Shown: in pieces, positions 44,596 through 56,874 of the stretch
Numbering within the stretch: position 1 is the stretch's first letter
Layout of the letters: each line of letters opens with the position of its first letter
From: Mesostigma viride
Lineage: Eukaryota > Streptophyta > Mesostigmatophyceae > Mesostigmatales > Mesostigmataceae
Reading direction: 5' to 3'
Assembly: GCA_009746045.1 (NCBI GenBank)
Contig: RPFO01000156.1
Coordinates: forward strand, 1,545,381-1,609,380
Length of the DNA: 64,000 nt
Position numbers and translations under genes: made by a program
The notes under the pieces: model-generated
Told to the model about the DNA's origin: nothing
The model's database searches: none
Seen by the model: only the letters and a program-made list of their open reading frames with translations

Positions 44596-44705
44596 AAGTA
44601 AGTAAGTAAGTACTTGCGTGTCATGCGCAAAGGCATGCCACGGAGTACTATGCTCATCTCATTAGAAAAAAAAATACACAAAAGTTTAAACAAATATCGT
44701 CTGCA

Positions 44706-45083
44706 TCATCCCCCAAGATGATAGATGGGGATGTAATCCTCATCCGAGCTGTCCTCTACTGTAATGGCAGACGAGGCGGTAGTGTAGCGGCTATCCTCAG
44801 GACCAATAACCTCGACCTGCGGACTTCTACCCTGGCTAGCAACGGGCCGCGGGGCCCGTGGGGAGAAAACAGGAGCATACCCCTCGGGAAGGTGCTTATC
44901 GCAGATGGCAGCCCATTTCTCCTTGTCAATCATGCGGGCGCGGAGTACGGATAGTCCCAGAAGCCCTGCATCTTCAAGCAGTTGTGTGACTTGTGTCACA
45001 TAGGTCCGGGTCGCGCCGCGCCGGTGCCCGGCGAGCGCGCAAGTTTGCCAGTGGGTTGCGATGGGACAAGGGGACCCTGCCAT
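44706..45083 (-). CDS. C-terminal end of LINE-B ORF2
   Basis: Reads ATRTYVTQVTQLLEDAGLL then RARMIDKEKWAAICDKHLP, ending SSDEDYIPIYHLGG. The Y-x-x-x-V-x-x-L and A-x-D-R/K-x-x-W pattern is typical of LINE ORF2 C termini downstream of the reverse transcriptase. The last 40 residues recur in LINE-B copy b (47563-47450). The acidic end (EDSSDEDYIPI) is family-specific. Confidence 0.7.
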   Translation of the reverse strand: MAGSPCPIATHWQTCALAGHRRGATRTYVTQVTQLLEDAGLLGLSVLRARMIDKEKWAAICDKHLPEGYAPVFSPRAPRPVASQGRSPQVEVIGPEDSRYTTASSAITVEDSSDEDYIPIYHLGG

Positions 45084-45117
45084 AGGAGGAGGTGTCTACC
45101 TGGTTGGCCCGTCTTAA

Positions 45118-46814
45118 CCCCTAAATGGGCAGAAATACTGCCGATGCATCGGCTGTAACTTCACAATTTTGCAAACCAGATGCCATCCAACCCACCCATA
45201 TCCAATGGCTGTCCTTGGGGGCCAAGCATGTCCATGAGTTGCCCTTCGGGTTGGTATATCACAACCTTACATATATGCAGGGTAGGCCATGTATAACTGC
45301 CGTCAAAGTCAGGGGGTCAAGACGAGCGTTTTCATTTTTGGTAGAATGTGCATTTTGAATTATGTTGTAAGAGCTAGGCACCTACCACTTCAGGGATGAT
45401 AAACAATTAGTTGCTGAACAGTTTGAGCCATTGGGGTCATCATTTGGGTGGGTATGCCAGCAGTTACACCCAGTACAGCCCATAGGGGTACCGTTGGTAA
45501 AAAGCAACCAAGGGGGTAGGAGTGGGCATACTACCTACTAATACCTACTAATATGGCCCCCAACCATGCCACACAATACATTTCCCTTCCACAATGATGG
45601 GGAAACATAACTGCATCATCACACTGCCCTTACATGGCACCTATGTGCAGGTGCCACCTTGTCCATGCACGTAGGTAACGTGGTACGGATACCCTACGCA
45701 AGGCATGCATTCTAGGAGGCAGCCACCAACAAACTAGTGATTTTAAGCCTATTTCAGGTTGCCCTAGCAAGGATAAACTAGGCCTAAGCTGCTATAGCTT
45801 GCCAGGTGATGGCCAGCACACCTGGTGGCACATGCTGACAATGGGAAGCTTCTACTCACCGGTTACATGCTTGATGATGCCACAGAGACCAGCCAACTGC
45901 CTCACACTCATGCAATATGTGTGTGGGAAATGTATAACAAACATATATGGAGGTATTCAAACCCATACAGCCTCTAAAACTTATCCCCATCACCCTGTGG
46001 CAGGTCAACTGATTGAGGGAAGCATCTAAGAAGGGTGTTTTAGAAAGGGGCCAGGCCAGGGTCAAGAAAGAGCATGAATAATGCAAAAAGAATGTGCTAC
46101 ACAAGCTAGAACGTATATATAAACGTCAAACATCGATAGGAAAACGATGATTAAGCTTTACCAGGCATGGATGGCGTTACCTTGGCCCAGGCGGTGGCCG
46201 CAAAATGGCGCATTTCGGCACACCAAAGTTGTGCAGCATGGTCGCTGGATTCGGCGATTTCTGGCCACCCTTGCACGTTTACGACTACTATGTATCATAA
46301 AAAGTACAAAGAAACTAATATATCCTTTAAAATACGCCGGAAAGGTATTGCTGTCAACGTTTCTATCGTCCGGCCTGATCGCAGTTTTTTCCAGCAAGAA
46401 CGCTGCCGACACCTATCAAATGGCATTCCCGCGAACCAAAAATTGGCCTGTATCATCTTTAGGACGTATAAAATCAATTTCCTGAGTTTGGTCAGAAAAT
46501 TCGATCGAAAACGTAAATGCCATGCGTGGGCGCAAGCCGCCATGGCCAGGTCGTCGTTTTCCGGAATGCACGTTGTACGTGAAAAAGTACCCTGACCCCT
46601 TGCACTTTGACCGGCCAGAACACCTCTATAACTTTGTCAGAAGTATGCAAACCCTAGTACCATGCTGTGAGGAAAATTATAAACTTTCGATCTTCTCAGC
46701 TAAACGTTTCCTAATTCTCAATAGTTTTCGCGGCATTTGGTCCCCGAGAAGGGGCCGACGTGTCGGCTGTAACTCAGTTTTAGGCGGAAAATCGGCAGCC
46801 AGACCATTTAGGGG
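45118..46814. mobile_element. piggyBac-like MITE, 1.7 kb, inside LINE-B copy a
   Basis: Ends CCCCTAAATGG (45118) and CCATTTAGGGG (46814) are inverted and flanked on both sides by TTAA (45114-45117, 46815-46818), the exact target of piggyBac transposons, whose ends begin CCC. Subterminal CTGCCGAT and CGGCTGTAACT also recur inversely. No transposase coding is seen, so it is nonautonomous. Confidence 0.88.
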
Positions 46815-47317
46815 TTAAGCCCCCCGGCAGGGCCCACATCGGTATTCACCTGGTCTGTGCGGGCAAGATGGCCGGCAAAGAGGAGGCGGCGGTGTCGGAT
46901 GGTATGGGTGACAAGAGAGAGCTCGCAGTAGAGCTCGGCCCGGGTGCGGCGTTGTTGGTGGCGGACGCCGAGGATATGATGACGGAGCATTCGAGTGACG
47001 GTGCCGTCAAGCTGCTGGCGTACCATCTGCCTCCATATTACAGACAAACCAGGAGGCTGCCCGGGTGTGTGCCCGTCACGTCTAGTGTAGCACATGTCCA
47101 TGCCGAGTCGATCACGAAAAGTCCACGGGTGGCGGCCCTGCCGCGCGCGGCCTGGGGCACGCCAGGTGAGGACGTATCGCCCAGGCTGGGTGGGCTAACT
47201 GGGCTTGGTGCCAGCTAGTCTATCTGATGTGTCTACCTGATCTGTGCGGGCCAGGTGCCCGGCTAGGCCCAGGCGCCTGTGCCTAATAATGTGGGAAACA
47301 TCGGGTAAATCAGCGTA

Positions 47318-47563
47318 AGTAAGTAAGTAAGTACTTGCGTGTCATGTGCAAAGGCATGCCACGGAGTACTATGCTTATCTCATTAGTAGAAAAATAATTA
47401 CACAAAAGTTTAAACAAATATCGTCTGCATCATCCCCCAACCGTTAAGCACTAGATGGGGATGTAATCCTCATCCGAGCTGTCCTCTACTGTAATGGCAG
47501 ACGAGGCGGTAGTATAGCGGCTATCCTCAGGACCAATAACCTCCACCTGCGGACTTCTACTCC
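47318..47563 (-). mobile_element. LINE-B copy b, 246 bp, 5'-truncated
   Basis: A 12-bp target duplication TAAATCAGCGTA flanks it (47306-47317 and 47564-47575). It carries the last coding residues and 3' untranslated region of LINE-B with the same (ACTT)n tail as copy a. It is inserted in LINE-A copy 3 about 300 bp from copy a. Confidence 0.93.
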
Positions 47564-47664
47564 TAAATCAGCGTACAGATCCTCATTACTAATGTGCAAA
47601 GCAAAGGTGATGTTAACCCGTGTTTTTTTTTTAATTAGAACGCGATATATCGCGTTGTAAGCTT

Positions 47665-50010
47665 TTTTCAGAACGCGTATAGCACCTAAGGATTTTTTTT
47701 TGCATGGTGGTCATGTACGTACTTTGCTGAAAGCCCATAAATCAAAGTTTTTTTTTAGCTACTCAGACCTACAACATGCTAATTCATTAGAGAGATACAC
47801 TGGTTTGAATACAGGGGGGTCTGACCATGACCGCGATTTGTTGACCCTAGGTCACAAGTCATGTGCTTATTCACAAAAGGTTCATGCATGAAAAAAATCT
47901 GGCTTCTTGCACGAGCTACGGGCAACATATGCAGGCTTTGTGGAACAAAACTCAGGCCCATTGGGCCACTGGAGCTATTTTTCATTAGCATCACAAACAC
48001 AACGCAGTACAACGCAGTGGGAAGAATGAGAGCCCTTCACAACATGACGCAACCACACGAGCCCCATAAACGGGGCCATAGTGAGCTTGGAGGGCCAAAA
48101 CGTTGAAAATAGGTGTTGTATAAGTTATACAGCATCAAACATGCATCAACATCATGATTGGATGACCTAATATGACTGAATCAGGCAGCCATAGCCAAAG
48201 CATCATCCACTCTCACAACGTGTTGAGCACTGCATGCCCACAACGGTCTGAAAGTGCCAAAAAACACCCATCTTATTCCTCCTAGCTGCACTAATATTCG
48301 GATGATGGTCAAACTTGGTGGCTGGCTTCTCCATGGTACCCAGATTTACTGTGTCAAGTCACACAATTGGTTGGCCACTTGGTGCTCACAGAATGGTGAC
48401 GTCCAAAAGCATAAAAAACGCCAAAATTGCCAGTTTTATTCATAATTAACTCCATGTGCAAACAACACAATTAATGTCGTTTTGACCTGGAAATGGGCAG
48501 ACACATTAAATATAACATATGCAGCTCAAGTACCAAGTTGCACCCGTAATAGAGATGGGATGGCCAGAAATTATGCTGTCAACCGTCACAAATACGGTCA
48601 TTTGGAGCATTTTATGGATCAATGCTCCCAACAGTGCAAATGAGCTCAGATTAACCTGGAAGTAAGCAAACACTTTACTTGCAACATCTGCAGGCTGGCT
48701 GCAAAGTTGCACCTTGATTGAACACCAACTAGTTACATGATTCTGCTGTCACGCGTCACTCTCGCGCAAAATTTGGATGTATAATGCACCACAGGTAGCG
48801 CAAATGAGTTCAGGCGCGGAGCTGAAATTTTTAATGCAATTTAAATAGAGCATGCTGAACATGATTGCTAAATATTACCTCAGTCACACCACAGATGACG
48901 ACACGGCCACAGTGACACGTGAGAGCAGCCAACATCATATAATATTTCCTTACAAGTTCATACCCCATAACAGTACGAGCTGAGGTAAGGTTGAACTCCA
49001 ACTTGGTTATCTCCACCCATACATGTGCCATGCTACGCCCTGGCTATGTTCAGATTCCTTGCCCACGCTACTTGTTATGCCACGCTCACATGGGTCTTAT
49101 TGCACCCACAGTTTGCCGGATCGGTAGCATGTCCTTTTAGCTAGCGCGCCCGAATGCAGCTGTGGCATGCCTTTGGCATGAAGGAGACTGGGGGTCTCTG
49201 CCCTTTCTCCTGTTGTGCACACACAGGGATTAAAAGCACCTCGGTGCTCCGTGACTCCCCAACGGGAGCACGTGTTTAATTAATTAATTAATTAATGTGG
49301 CATGCACTTCATCATGGAAATACATGAACAGTTGTCTCTTTGATACATCAATAGTATTAACTACCAACATTCCAATGGTGGGGCGTGTTGAGAGAGAGCA
49401 ACTAGTTGGCAAGTCAAATAGTGGTTCGAAGCAAACATGGCTGCACACCGTACATTTGCTTGCAGTTGCTATCTAACATCTCTAGCACATTAACTAGCCA
49501 GCTAGCTCGCATGCCGAACAATCTTAGAACTAAAGGTGCATGGGCATTTTTTTATGTCTTGTTCATCGTGCACCCTGGACTAACAATCCTAGTGAAGCAT
49601 GGGCTATGCACGGCAGATGGAGGATGTGGCCATGGGCATATGCCATGAGCTGATGCCAGCGAAGGTGCTGGCAGCAGGCAGGTTAGGCAGCAGTAGTGGG
49701 ATCTAGTGATGCAGAAGAGAGTGGCACATGTGGTAGAAAGTAATGCAGATGGCAGTAGTATGGCCAGTGGCACGAGGCAGCGATCATGAAGGCTGTCGGT
49801 TATGCAGATAGATGTTATGGTCTAGCCTTGAGGTTATGTTGCTACTGCTGCATGATGGAAGGGAAATTTATGTATATTAAAAATATAATTACTTACAGCA
49901 GAGTGAAATCACTCAAACCAAAGCAAACGCCCAGCTATAAACCTATATACAGAGCCATGTCAAAGCTCTATACTACGATAAGACCAATGGAAACGCCTAA
50001 CGGGAGGAAC
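47665..50010. other. Interior of the TIR element, left part; no gene recognised
   Basis: Two diverged units of about 165 bp (around 48490-48650 and 48655-48815) share ACCTGGAA-TG/AA and AAGTTGCACC landmarks. A TTAATTAATTAATTAATTAAT run at 49278-49297 (here TTAAT repeated) follows a GC-rich hairpin-like stretch and looks like the tail of a short retroposon. No coding region is supported. Confidence 0.45.
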
Positions 50011-53000
50011 CTAATAGCCCTGCTGCACCGCAAAATCAGCCCGCGTACGGCGGAGCATGATGTCAGCCATGGCCCGAGTCAGCGCCACCGACAAGCGCTG
50101 ACGCCAATATGACGTCCAGGTCCGCGCCGACCATGGGGCCCGCTGGCCCTCCAGGTCCAGCCGGTCCTCCCGGAGCCGGCAACACTCCTTGAAGAAGGCG
50201 GAGGTCAGGGGCCCCATGGCCCCAAACTCCTCCAGGACAAAGGGCACCACACGATGGTGCCCGACGTCGCCGTAGGCCAGGAGCTTGGCCCGCTCCGCCC
50301 GGTCCGCCGTGTAACCTGCCGTGAGGGAGGCCCCAGCCACGTGGCTAAGAGCCAAGGGCCGCGCCACCGAAACGTCAATAAGCAGATGCCGGCCACCCCC
50401 CTCAAAGTCCAGCACCACGATGTCAGGCCGGTGGTTGGGGGAATAGAAGGCAGCGCCATCCGCATCCTCGGACCGGATGTTCGCGTGGGGGAAAACCGAC
50501 CGAATCATGGCGAGCACCACCGTCAGGAGGACAGTGTGCAAATACAAATACCAATTCTGATTCTGTTGGCCCCCCATGCAGGCAAGGTAGTGAGTCCCCG
50601 TGGGATCCAGCGGCTGCCCACAGCTACCACAAGGCCGCCCGGCCGGAACAAGAGGCTGCGGGGCAAATAGCTGGTGCCGGAGCGCCACCGAGTAGTGGCT
50701 GGGAGCCAAGGCGAATGGGGGGGCCATGGGAAGAGCACGAAGGTACGCCGAGCCCACACTCCGCAAGGAAAGCGAGAACAGCCACGCACGTCCCTGGGCG
50801 TTGAGGTCCGCGAAAAGAGCAATCCAATCAGCCGTGTGCAGAATACCCGCGTAGGTTTTCTGGTGTTTATCGATGACGCGAGCAGGGAATGCGGCGGGAG
50901 ATTGAACGGAGGCGACCGAGGGAGTGCCGCGAGGGAGGTGGCGCTGTACCGCCTGAGCGGCACGGACGGGAGAACAGGCCTGCTGGATCTCAGCATAGGC
51001 CTCCTGGATGGCGGTGACGAAGGGCAAAGGGCTGCTGGGGTCCAGGAGGTCAGGCGCTGCCGTTGCCAAAAGGGGCAGGAGCCGGCAGCTTTCCGCCCAC
51101 GACTGAGCGACGGAGCCCAAAAAGGCTGCTGGGGCCAGCCGGGCGGCACGAGTCAGACCGCAGCCACCCATCCGTGCAGGCAGGGAGGCAATGCGAATAG
51201 CATGTGGCGGGAGGTCGGGGCCCGGGACCAGCTGCGCCAAGGCCGACTGGATGCGTTCGTCGTGGCCCTCGGCGGCCAGCCGGACCTGAGACGGAAGAGC
51301 GCCCCGGAGCCAGTGAACGACGCGAGGGTGAGCGCAAAACCACAGAAGCAGACCCTTGGTCTGCGAATCATGAAGGCGCGCAATCAAGGGCAGTACCTCA
51401 GTGCGTGCCTCGAGGGCGGCCCGCAGAGCATCGATGACAAACGCGGGGTCGCCAACCGGAACGCCGAGGACATCCAACCCATGGAGGCGCTCGTCCCGGC
51501 CCAAGAGCTGGGGCGGAAAGCCGGAGCAATCACCTTGGGGCGAGTACACCGCGCACTTGGCAAGGGTCAACTGGAGGTTGATGTCGGCCACCGCGGTCTG
51601 CAGTGCCAGCAGAGCCGCGGTGGTGTCCGGCACAGGGCCCAGAAGGTAGATATCATCCAAGTAGGCCTGAATAGCGACCGCCGGGTGGGCAGCATGGACC
51701 GCTTGGAGGCAACCCTGGAGGGGGGCGGCAAAGTACAGGGGTCCCAGGGGGTCCCCTTGCTGGGTGCCCGACCGCGACAGCAGGCCGCCGCGAGTGCCGT
51801 CCTCCATGATGTGAACCAGTTGGCCGGGCTGGCCGTAGCACACGGCTGTCCAAGCGTACAAGTCCTCGAAGGACTCCATGACGGCCGCAAACATGCTGGC
51901 GCGGGACAGACTGTTGAACGCGTTGTGGCAGTCGACCTTGACGACAGCGTGGGTGGGGTGGGCCTCGAGGTAGGCCTGCACCGAATGGATGAGGATATCC
52001 GCCCCGCCTGGAGTCGTCACCCCCAGCTGGGCCGCCACCGAGGTCTCACCCGCTGCGAGGGGCGGGCAGAAAAAGGCACGGAGCTCGGGCGCCTTTTGGC
52101 GGCAGATCACTTTGCCCACGAGCTTGCGGAGCACCTCACCGCAGGCGATCGGGCGCACCTTGCCCTCGGGGGGGGCAAGACACCCTTGAGCAGAGCGAGG
52201 AGGCGAGCGCCCGCTAACCACTCGCGCGCAGCGGGAGGAACGCGACCAGCCGCCAGGTCAATGAGGGTGTCAAAGAGAATGTCCTCGCCCCCATGCCCCA
52301 CCAGGACCTCCAAGTGCTCGTAGCGCCAGCCCGACGGCCCGGTAGAGGAAGCCCGCGGGACCGCACGCATCACCTCCAGGAAGCAGTCGCGGTCCAGCCG
52401 GAGGGGGGCCGGCAGGGGGTCCGGCACGGGCAGCTGGAATCCGGGCTCCGCAGGGTGAAGAGCCTCCAAGGCCGCCAGGGTAGCCGCATTGGCGGGGGCG
52501 AGCTTGGCCATTTCCAAGCGGGTCATGGCCCGGCTGAGCTGCCCCTCGCGGACGAGGCGGATGACGTCGGCGGCCACCCGCTCGAAGTTGACCTCCCCCG
52601 ACAGCCGGGCCGTGCGCGGGGGCGGCACGCCAAACAGCCCCTCCCAGTCCCCCTGCAGAAAGCGTCGGCAACGGGCAATAACCGCACCCTGGAGGCCGCG
52701 CACACCACGCCCGAGAGGGGTGAGGAGCAGGCGGGGGGTCACCATGTGCAGTTTAAAGCCCAGCGGGTCGTCCGGAGCGGCGTGCATGCGCCGGAGAGAA
52801 ACGATTGCACATTGCGCGAAAAGGCTACGCGCGCGGTGGGGGAGGTCGGTCAGGGTAGACGTCGGGTTGATGGCGCATGCATCCCAGGGAACCGTGTCAA
52901 GCCAACGCCAACTGGCCGAGTAGTCGGGCGGCGGGGGCTGGGAGCCGGTGGGAGCCGAGGCGGGAGGGGGGAGGGGGCCGGGACTGCTGGCCGGTTGAGG

Positions 53001-53467
53001 GGCCGTTGAGCAACACAGGCGCGCGCGTGCTGAGCGCGCCCGTGAATGGAGTACACCCGCTGGCAGTGAGCTTCCGGGCACCGGTAACAGCTCATGGCCT
53101 GCAGATCCGCCGCGCCGAGATCGGGGTGCACAGCGCGAAGGTGCTGGCAGAGGAGGTTACGGTTGTGGAACACACCCGCACACGGGGACCCCGTGGGAAG
53201 CAGCACGGCACACCGGTGAAGGCCGTCGGCGGGCGCTGAGTGGCGGGGAGCGGCGCCAGCAAAGGCAGGACGTGGGGCCTGCGGCGTCTCCCCAGCCGGG
53301 CCGGCAGGCGCGCGCACCACGACCCGACCAGCGCCCGGCAGGCCCGCCGGGGCCACGGAGGAGGCAGTGCCCACCGGGGAGACCCCCAGCGGAGGGGGAT
53401 CGAGAACGCCGGCGCCCCTCCCAGGGGGACTCGCCAGCGCGCCCGCGACCACCCCAGGCCCCGGCAA
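50011..53467 (-). CDS. LINE-C: non-LTR retrotransposon ORF with zinc fingers, RT and restriction-like endonuclease
   Basis: Three collinear frames make one ORF. 53467-52850 has Cys/His zinc-finger segments (CAGVFHNRNLLCQHLRAVH, CYRCPEAHCQRVYSIHGR). 53081-52107 has the pre-RT region and GPSGWRYEHLEVL. 52221-50011 has RT motifs VVKVDCHNAFNSLSR, SGTQQGDPLGPLYF and AYLDDIYLLG, then CGSCGQPLDPTGTHYLAC (CCHC) and HRPDIVVLDF...HLLIDVSV, the R-P-D...D signature of the restriction-like endonuclease used by R2/NeSL/CRE-type elements instead of an APE nuclease. A frame break at 52160-52175 lies in a run of eight C where nine would keep frame. Another lies in the G-rich linker around 52930-53000. The stop is near 50011. 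Confidence 0.85.
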
Positions 53468-53469
53468 CG

Positions 53470-56400
53470 AGGCCGGGGGCGGAGGCCGAGGGGTCGGGGA
53501 GGCAGCTGGCCCCGGGGCCCGGTGGGGACCCGGCAGGGGACCCAGCAGGGAAATTTATGTGGCAGGTGGTACGGTACAGCCAACAGTGGTGTAGTGTGCA
53601 AACCAACTCATTGGGGTGGGCTTGTGGTGAAAGCTCTCCATTCAGATTTCCGTGGCAACACACCAGGTCATGATATTCTGTGGTGCTGGCAAGTGGTAGT
53701 GACAGATTGATCATGCCAGTGATTGATAGCAATGGTGAGCAGTAGGGTGCCTTCTTTGATACTACTGGCATTATCTGTTGTGCCAGGTGCCAGCTATGTC
53801 AGCTGCCGATGCTGCTAAATGTGGCCCCATGCAGTTTCTGGTGCTACGATAGAAGAGATGAAGAGGGCCGGCAGGAACTTGTGGCTGCAATCACGATCAA
53901 GGCTGCGATGGGCGAAGTCAATATGGCAGATTGTGGCAGCAATGGTGCAGGGCCTGGCGTTATCGTTTATGGCAGATTCCATACTGAGTTGTAGGGACAC
54001 TGCCAGCAGTTACACCAACAGGCGAGACTCATGGTGGTGGACGTTGCTCCTGGTGGGAGTCTGTAATATCTGTCACATGGGTATGCGCACACGATGCACC
54101 TTGTGGTCCTCCATGCTAATGACAGGAATGTTGGTATTGCTATGCAATCGTGGCACTGCTAACAACGGTGTAACAGTGGTAGGGGTGTTGGGGTGGTGGG
54201 GAGTGATGTGGCAGTGGTGTGGCAGCAAGCACTTTGTTTGGTAATCGTTATTGTGATGTTGTTGTGAGCCCGTAGAAGGTGTCCTGGTGAGATTCATGCC
54301 TCTTACGCAATGCTGTAAGCCCATTGTGCACTCTGTTGTGCCCGCAACAATATTCATCATCATAGGCAGCAACCATATAAAAGACAAATCAGCCCCCTTC
54401 CATGTATAGTACTTAATTAGCTCAGCCTGCTTCAACATATCTGAATGTAACAAGGGCAATGAATCCTGGGTTTCCCAAGGCAGCAACAGCATCTGCGCAC
54501 TTCACATACCTGGGCTCCCCCCTGGTTTCTTCGTGCCTCCCAGCCCCAGCCAGATCAGAACACGCCGCCCATCATTGATAAACATGGTGCATTATAATCT
54601 GGCCAAGGAAAGAGGTTGAAATACTTACCAACAGTCCGCTAAAACTGGTGGAGCCCCAGCAGCGTGTTGTATGGCCTGTTAAAGCTGGATAAGCTCCAGG
54701 GTTGCACATCAACACACCTATATGTGCTGACTGTTGAATACAGGACATGTACCTTCTGTTTGTTGCCTTCAGGCTCAGCTCCCTACGCCATGAATTACAC
54801 TTGGAAGAATGAACAGGCGCACATCACGCTGTTTGGTTGGGGAGGCTGGCCATGGCTTACGTCTCCCTCTCGAGCAGCGATGCTTGACGAGGCGTCCGGC
54901 GTAACATGAACGAGGCGCTTTCACGAGCCTCGGGGAAAGAGACAGGCAGAAAATCTGGATGGGGAACGGGGCTGGCTTCACCCTACCTTGGATCCGGATG
55001 CCGAAAAAGCAGGTTCCACTGTACAGCGTCGACTCAACCAGCGCAATGCGTATTCATGCTTCATTTCGCAACGATCGCAGGCGATACTCAGTGATGAGCG
55101 CAGGTCTACACTACAGAGCCAGCAAAAAATCAGGCTGGGCTTCGCTCTAGAAGTTGTTGAAGCGCCCTGCGCAAATGGGATGACAAAAATGAAAGAAACG
55201 AGGGAGTGGCATATTTTTACGTGCGTTGCCATGATCAGCCCTGCACGCACCCTCCTGGCAGTTCCAACTGCTGCGACAACGAGGCATTTACAATGGCAGT
55301 CGTTTTTACAAAAAGTTTTTCGGTCAAAAATTTTTGAATTAGTCATAGAATCGTGCGAGCGGCTTACCTCGAACTACACTGTCGCCGTTTTCGATAAGTT
55401 TCCGGTGTGACTTTTTTGGGGTCCACTGCAAAATGCAGCGGACCTGACCCGACCTCGCGAAAATGCCCGCCCTTTTTCTGTTTTCCTGAAAAAATGGGCC
55501 GATTTCTTTAGGATAAAAAAATATCTACGTGAAGTAGATGAGTTATGAAGGCTCAAAATGAATTCGCTGTCCGTAATGTGTTCTCAGGACGGTCGCTAGG
55601 ATTTTCAGGGCCGCCATGGGTGCTGCGTGACTTTTTGCCTCGTCGTCACCTTCCCGCCCACCAGATTTTCGGGATCTCACGCCAATTTGGTGACGGAATA
55701 AGATGGTCATTTTTGGCGGGGCTCGGACCGTTGTGCCTCGTGGGAACGGAGGTGCTGGGTTTTCATTCCTTATCCACGTGCAATAATGAAAGAAAGAGGC
55801 ACGTGTAATGCAAGGCTTGGATAGGTTGAGTGATCCATGAGCTAACATGCAGGCAAAGATGACGCTGGAATGCATGCTAGCAAATGGTGGCAAGATGCTA
55901 ACAACACATGATCATACACCATGATTATGGGCACCTATAGCTGATCTTCTTGCACAATCAACGCATGCAGTATAAACCATCAACATCCAATCCTCACGAT
56001 ATATGCACGGCTTGACGATGTATACAGCACCTAAATACTGCACAACTGCAACCTGCTATGGCTGACATGCAAGCAACGTCGAGTAGGATGGCGGTCTTAG
56101 AGAGGCTGGGCAGAGGTCAGTAGAAATAAGTGGAACTGGCAGAAACTAGGTAGAAACATGATATACTTACGCCTGCAAGCACTATTGAGCTGGTGGCAGA
56201 GGCCATTTCCGGCAGGAAAATACAGCATACCGGAGCAATAGCCACGGTCACGCCTTACGCTATTTGCAGGCATCATCATGCCCGGACCTACCCAATAAAA
56301 GTCTGCACAAACCTCGGTTTAGCCGAGAGTCCGGGCGTTCGGAATGAATAACATGTGTTAAGAAGTCGAAACACCATGGAAATACCAAGCATGGTGCCGC

Positions 56401-56868
56401 AGCAGACCCGAGTCTTGCCGTAATAATATGTATGCCGGTTTCCAGGGTTTCCGCATGAAAGTTGGGTGAGAAACTGGAAAAAACTACGTTTCCTTTGCCC
56501 CAGTACCTCAACAAACTCTTAGAAACCTAATTATCAACCTTTGAACGCATCATCATGGTCGTGCCACCCAACAGCCACTGAACTTCGCGCGAAAACTGGC
56601 GAGATCTACCTGCCGCCATCGCCGTCGTCTTCACCTTCGTCCCGCGAAAATGCCTTATTTCAGTGGTACATATTTGTTTGCAGCTGTCACAAAAAAAATA
56701 CCAAAAATACCAGGATTTTTTCTTGAATTCTATGAGATCGATCTTTCTGACCTGTGTTGAAAGTTTCAGACCAAAAATCGCATGTTTAATAGGTTTGCCA
56801 CGTGTCAGATTACAACGCGATACATCGCATTCTAACCCTACATGTATCGCGTTGTAAAAAAACACGGG
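53470..56868. other. Interior of the TIR element, right part; no gene recognised
   Basis: It includes the probable 5' region of LINE-C (to about 53600). An open plus frame at 54988-55410 (140 codons) has no recognisable motif. No RNA gene or transposase was identified. Confidence 0.4.
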
Positions 56869-56874
56869 TTAAGG

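Larger units (their letters stand above)
44596..47017 (-). mobile_element. LINE-B copy a, inserted into LINE-A copy 3
   Basis: Bounded by the 9-bp target duplication GCGTACCAT (44587-44595 and 47018-47026). In minus sense it starts at LDGTVTRML, continues RRLLFAGHLART, is interrupted by a piggyBac-like MITE (45118-46814), and resumes with the C-terminal coding end at 45083-44706. Its 3' tail is (ACTT)n. The element is 5'-truncated within the reverse transcriptase C-terminal region. Excision of the insertion restores a continuous LINE-A sequence. Confidence 0.9.
47617..56868. mobile_element. Large piggyBac-like TIR element, 9.25 kb, containing LINE-C
   Basis: Left end TTAA-CCCGTGTTTTTTT (47613-) and right end AAAAAAACACGGG-TTAA (-56872) are inverted repeats with TTAA duplications. 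Behind both ends lie inverted motifs built from ACGCGATA-ATCGCGT and TTGTAA. Outside the ends, LINE-A sequence resumes exactly where it stopped (compare 8095-8165), which is independent proof of the insertion. Inside are LINE-C (about 50011-53600) and long unassigned stretches. No piggyBac transposase (DDE) was recognised. Confidence 0.85.

Noticed and set aside
50674-52323. 549-codon plus-strand frame
   Set aside because: Antisense shadow of the LINE-C reverse transcriptase in GC-rich DNA. It has no motif of its own.
54988-55410. 140-codon plus-strand frame as a possible transposase of the 9.25 kb element
   Set aside because: No DDE spacing, zinc-binding cysteines or other piggyBac feature seen. 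Length is within chance for the region.
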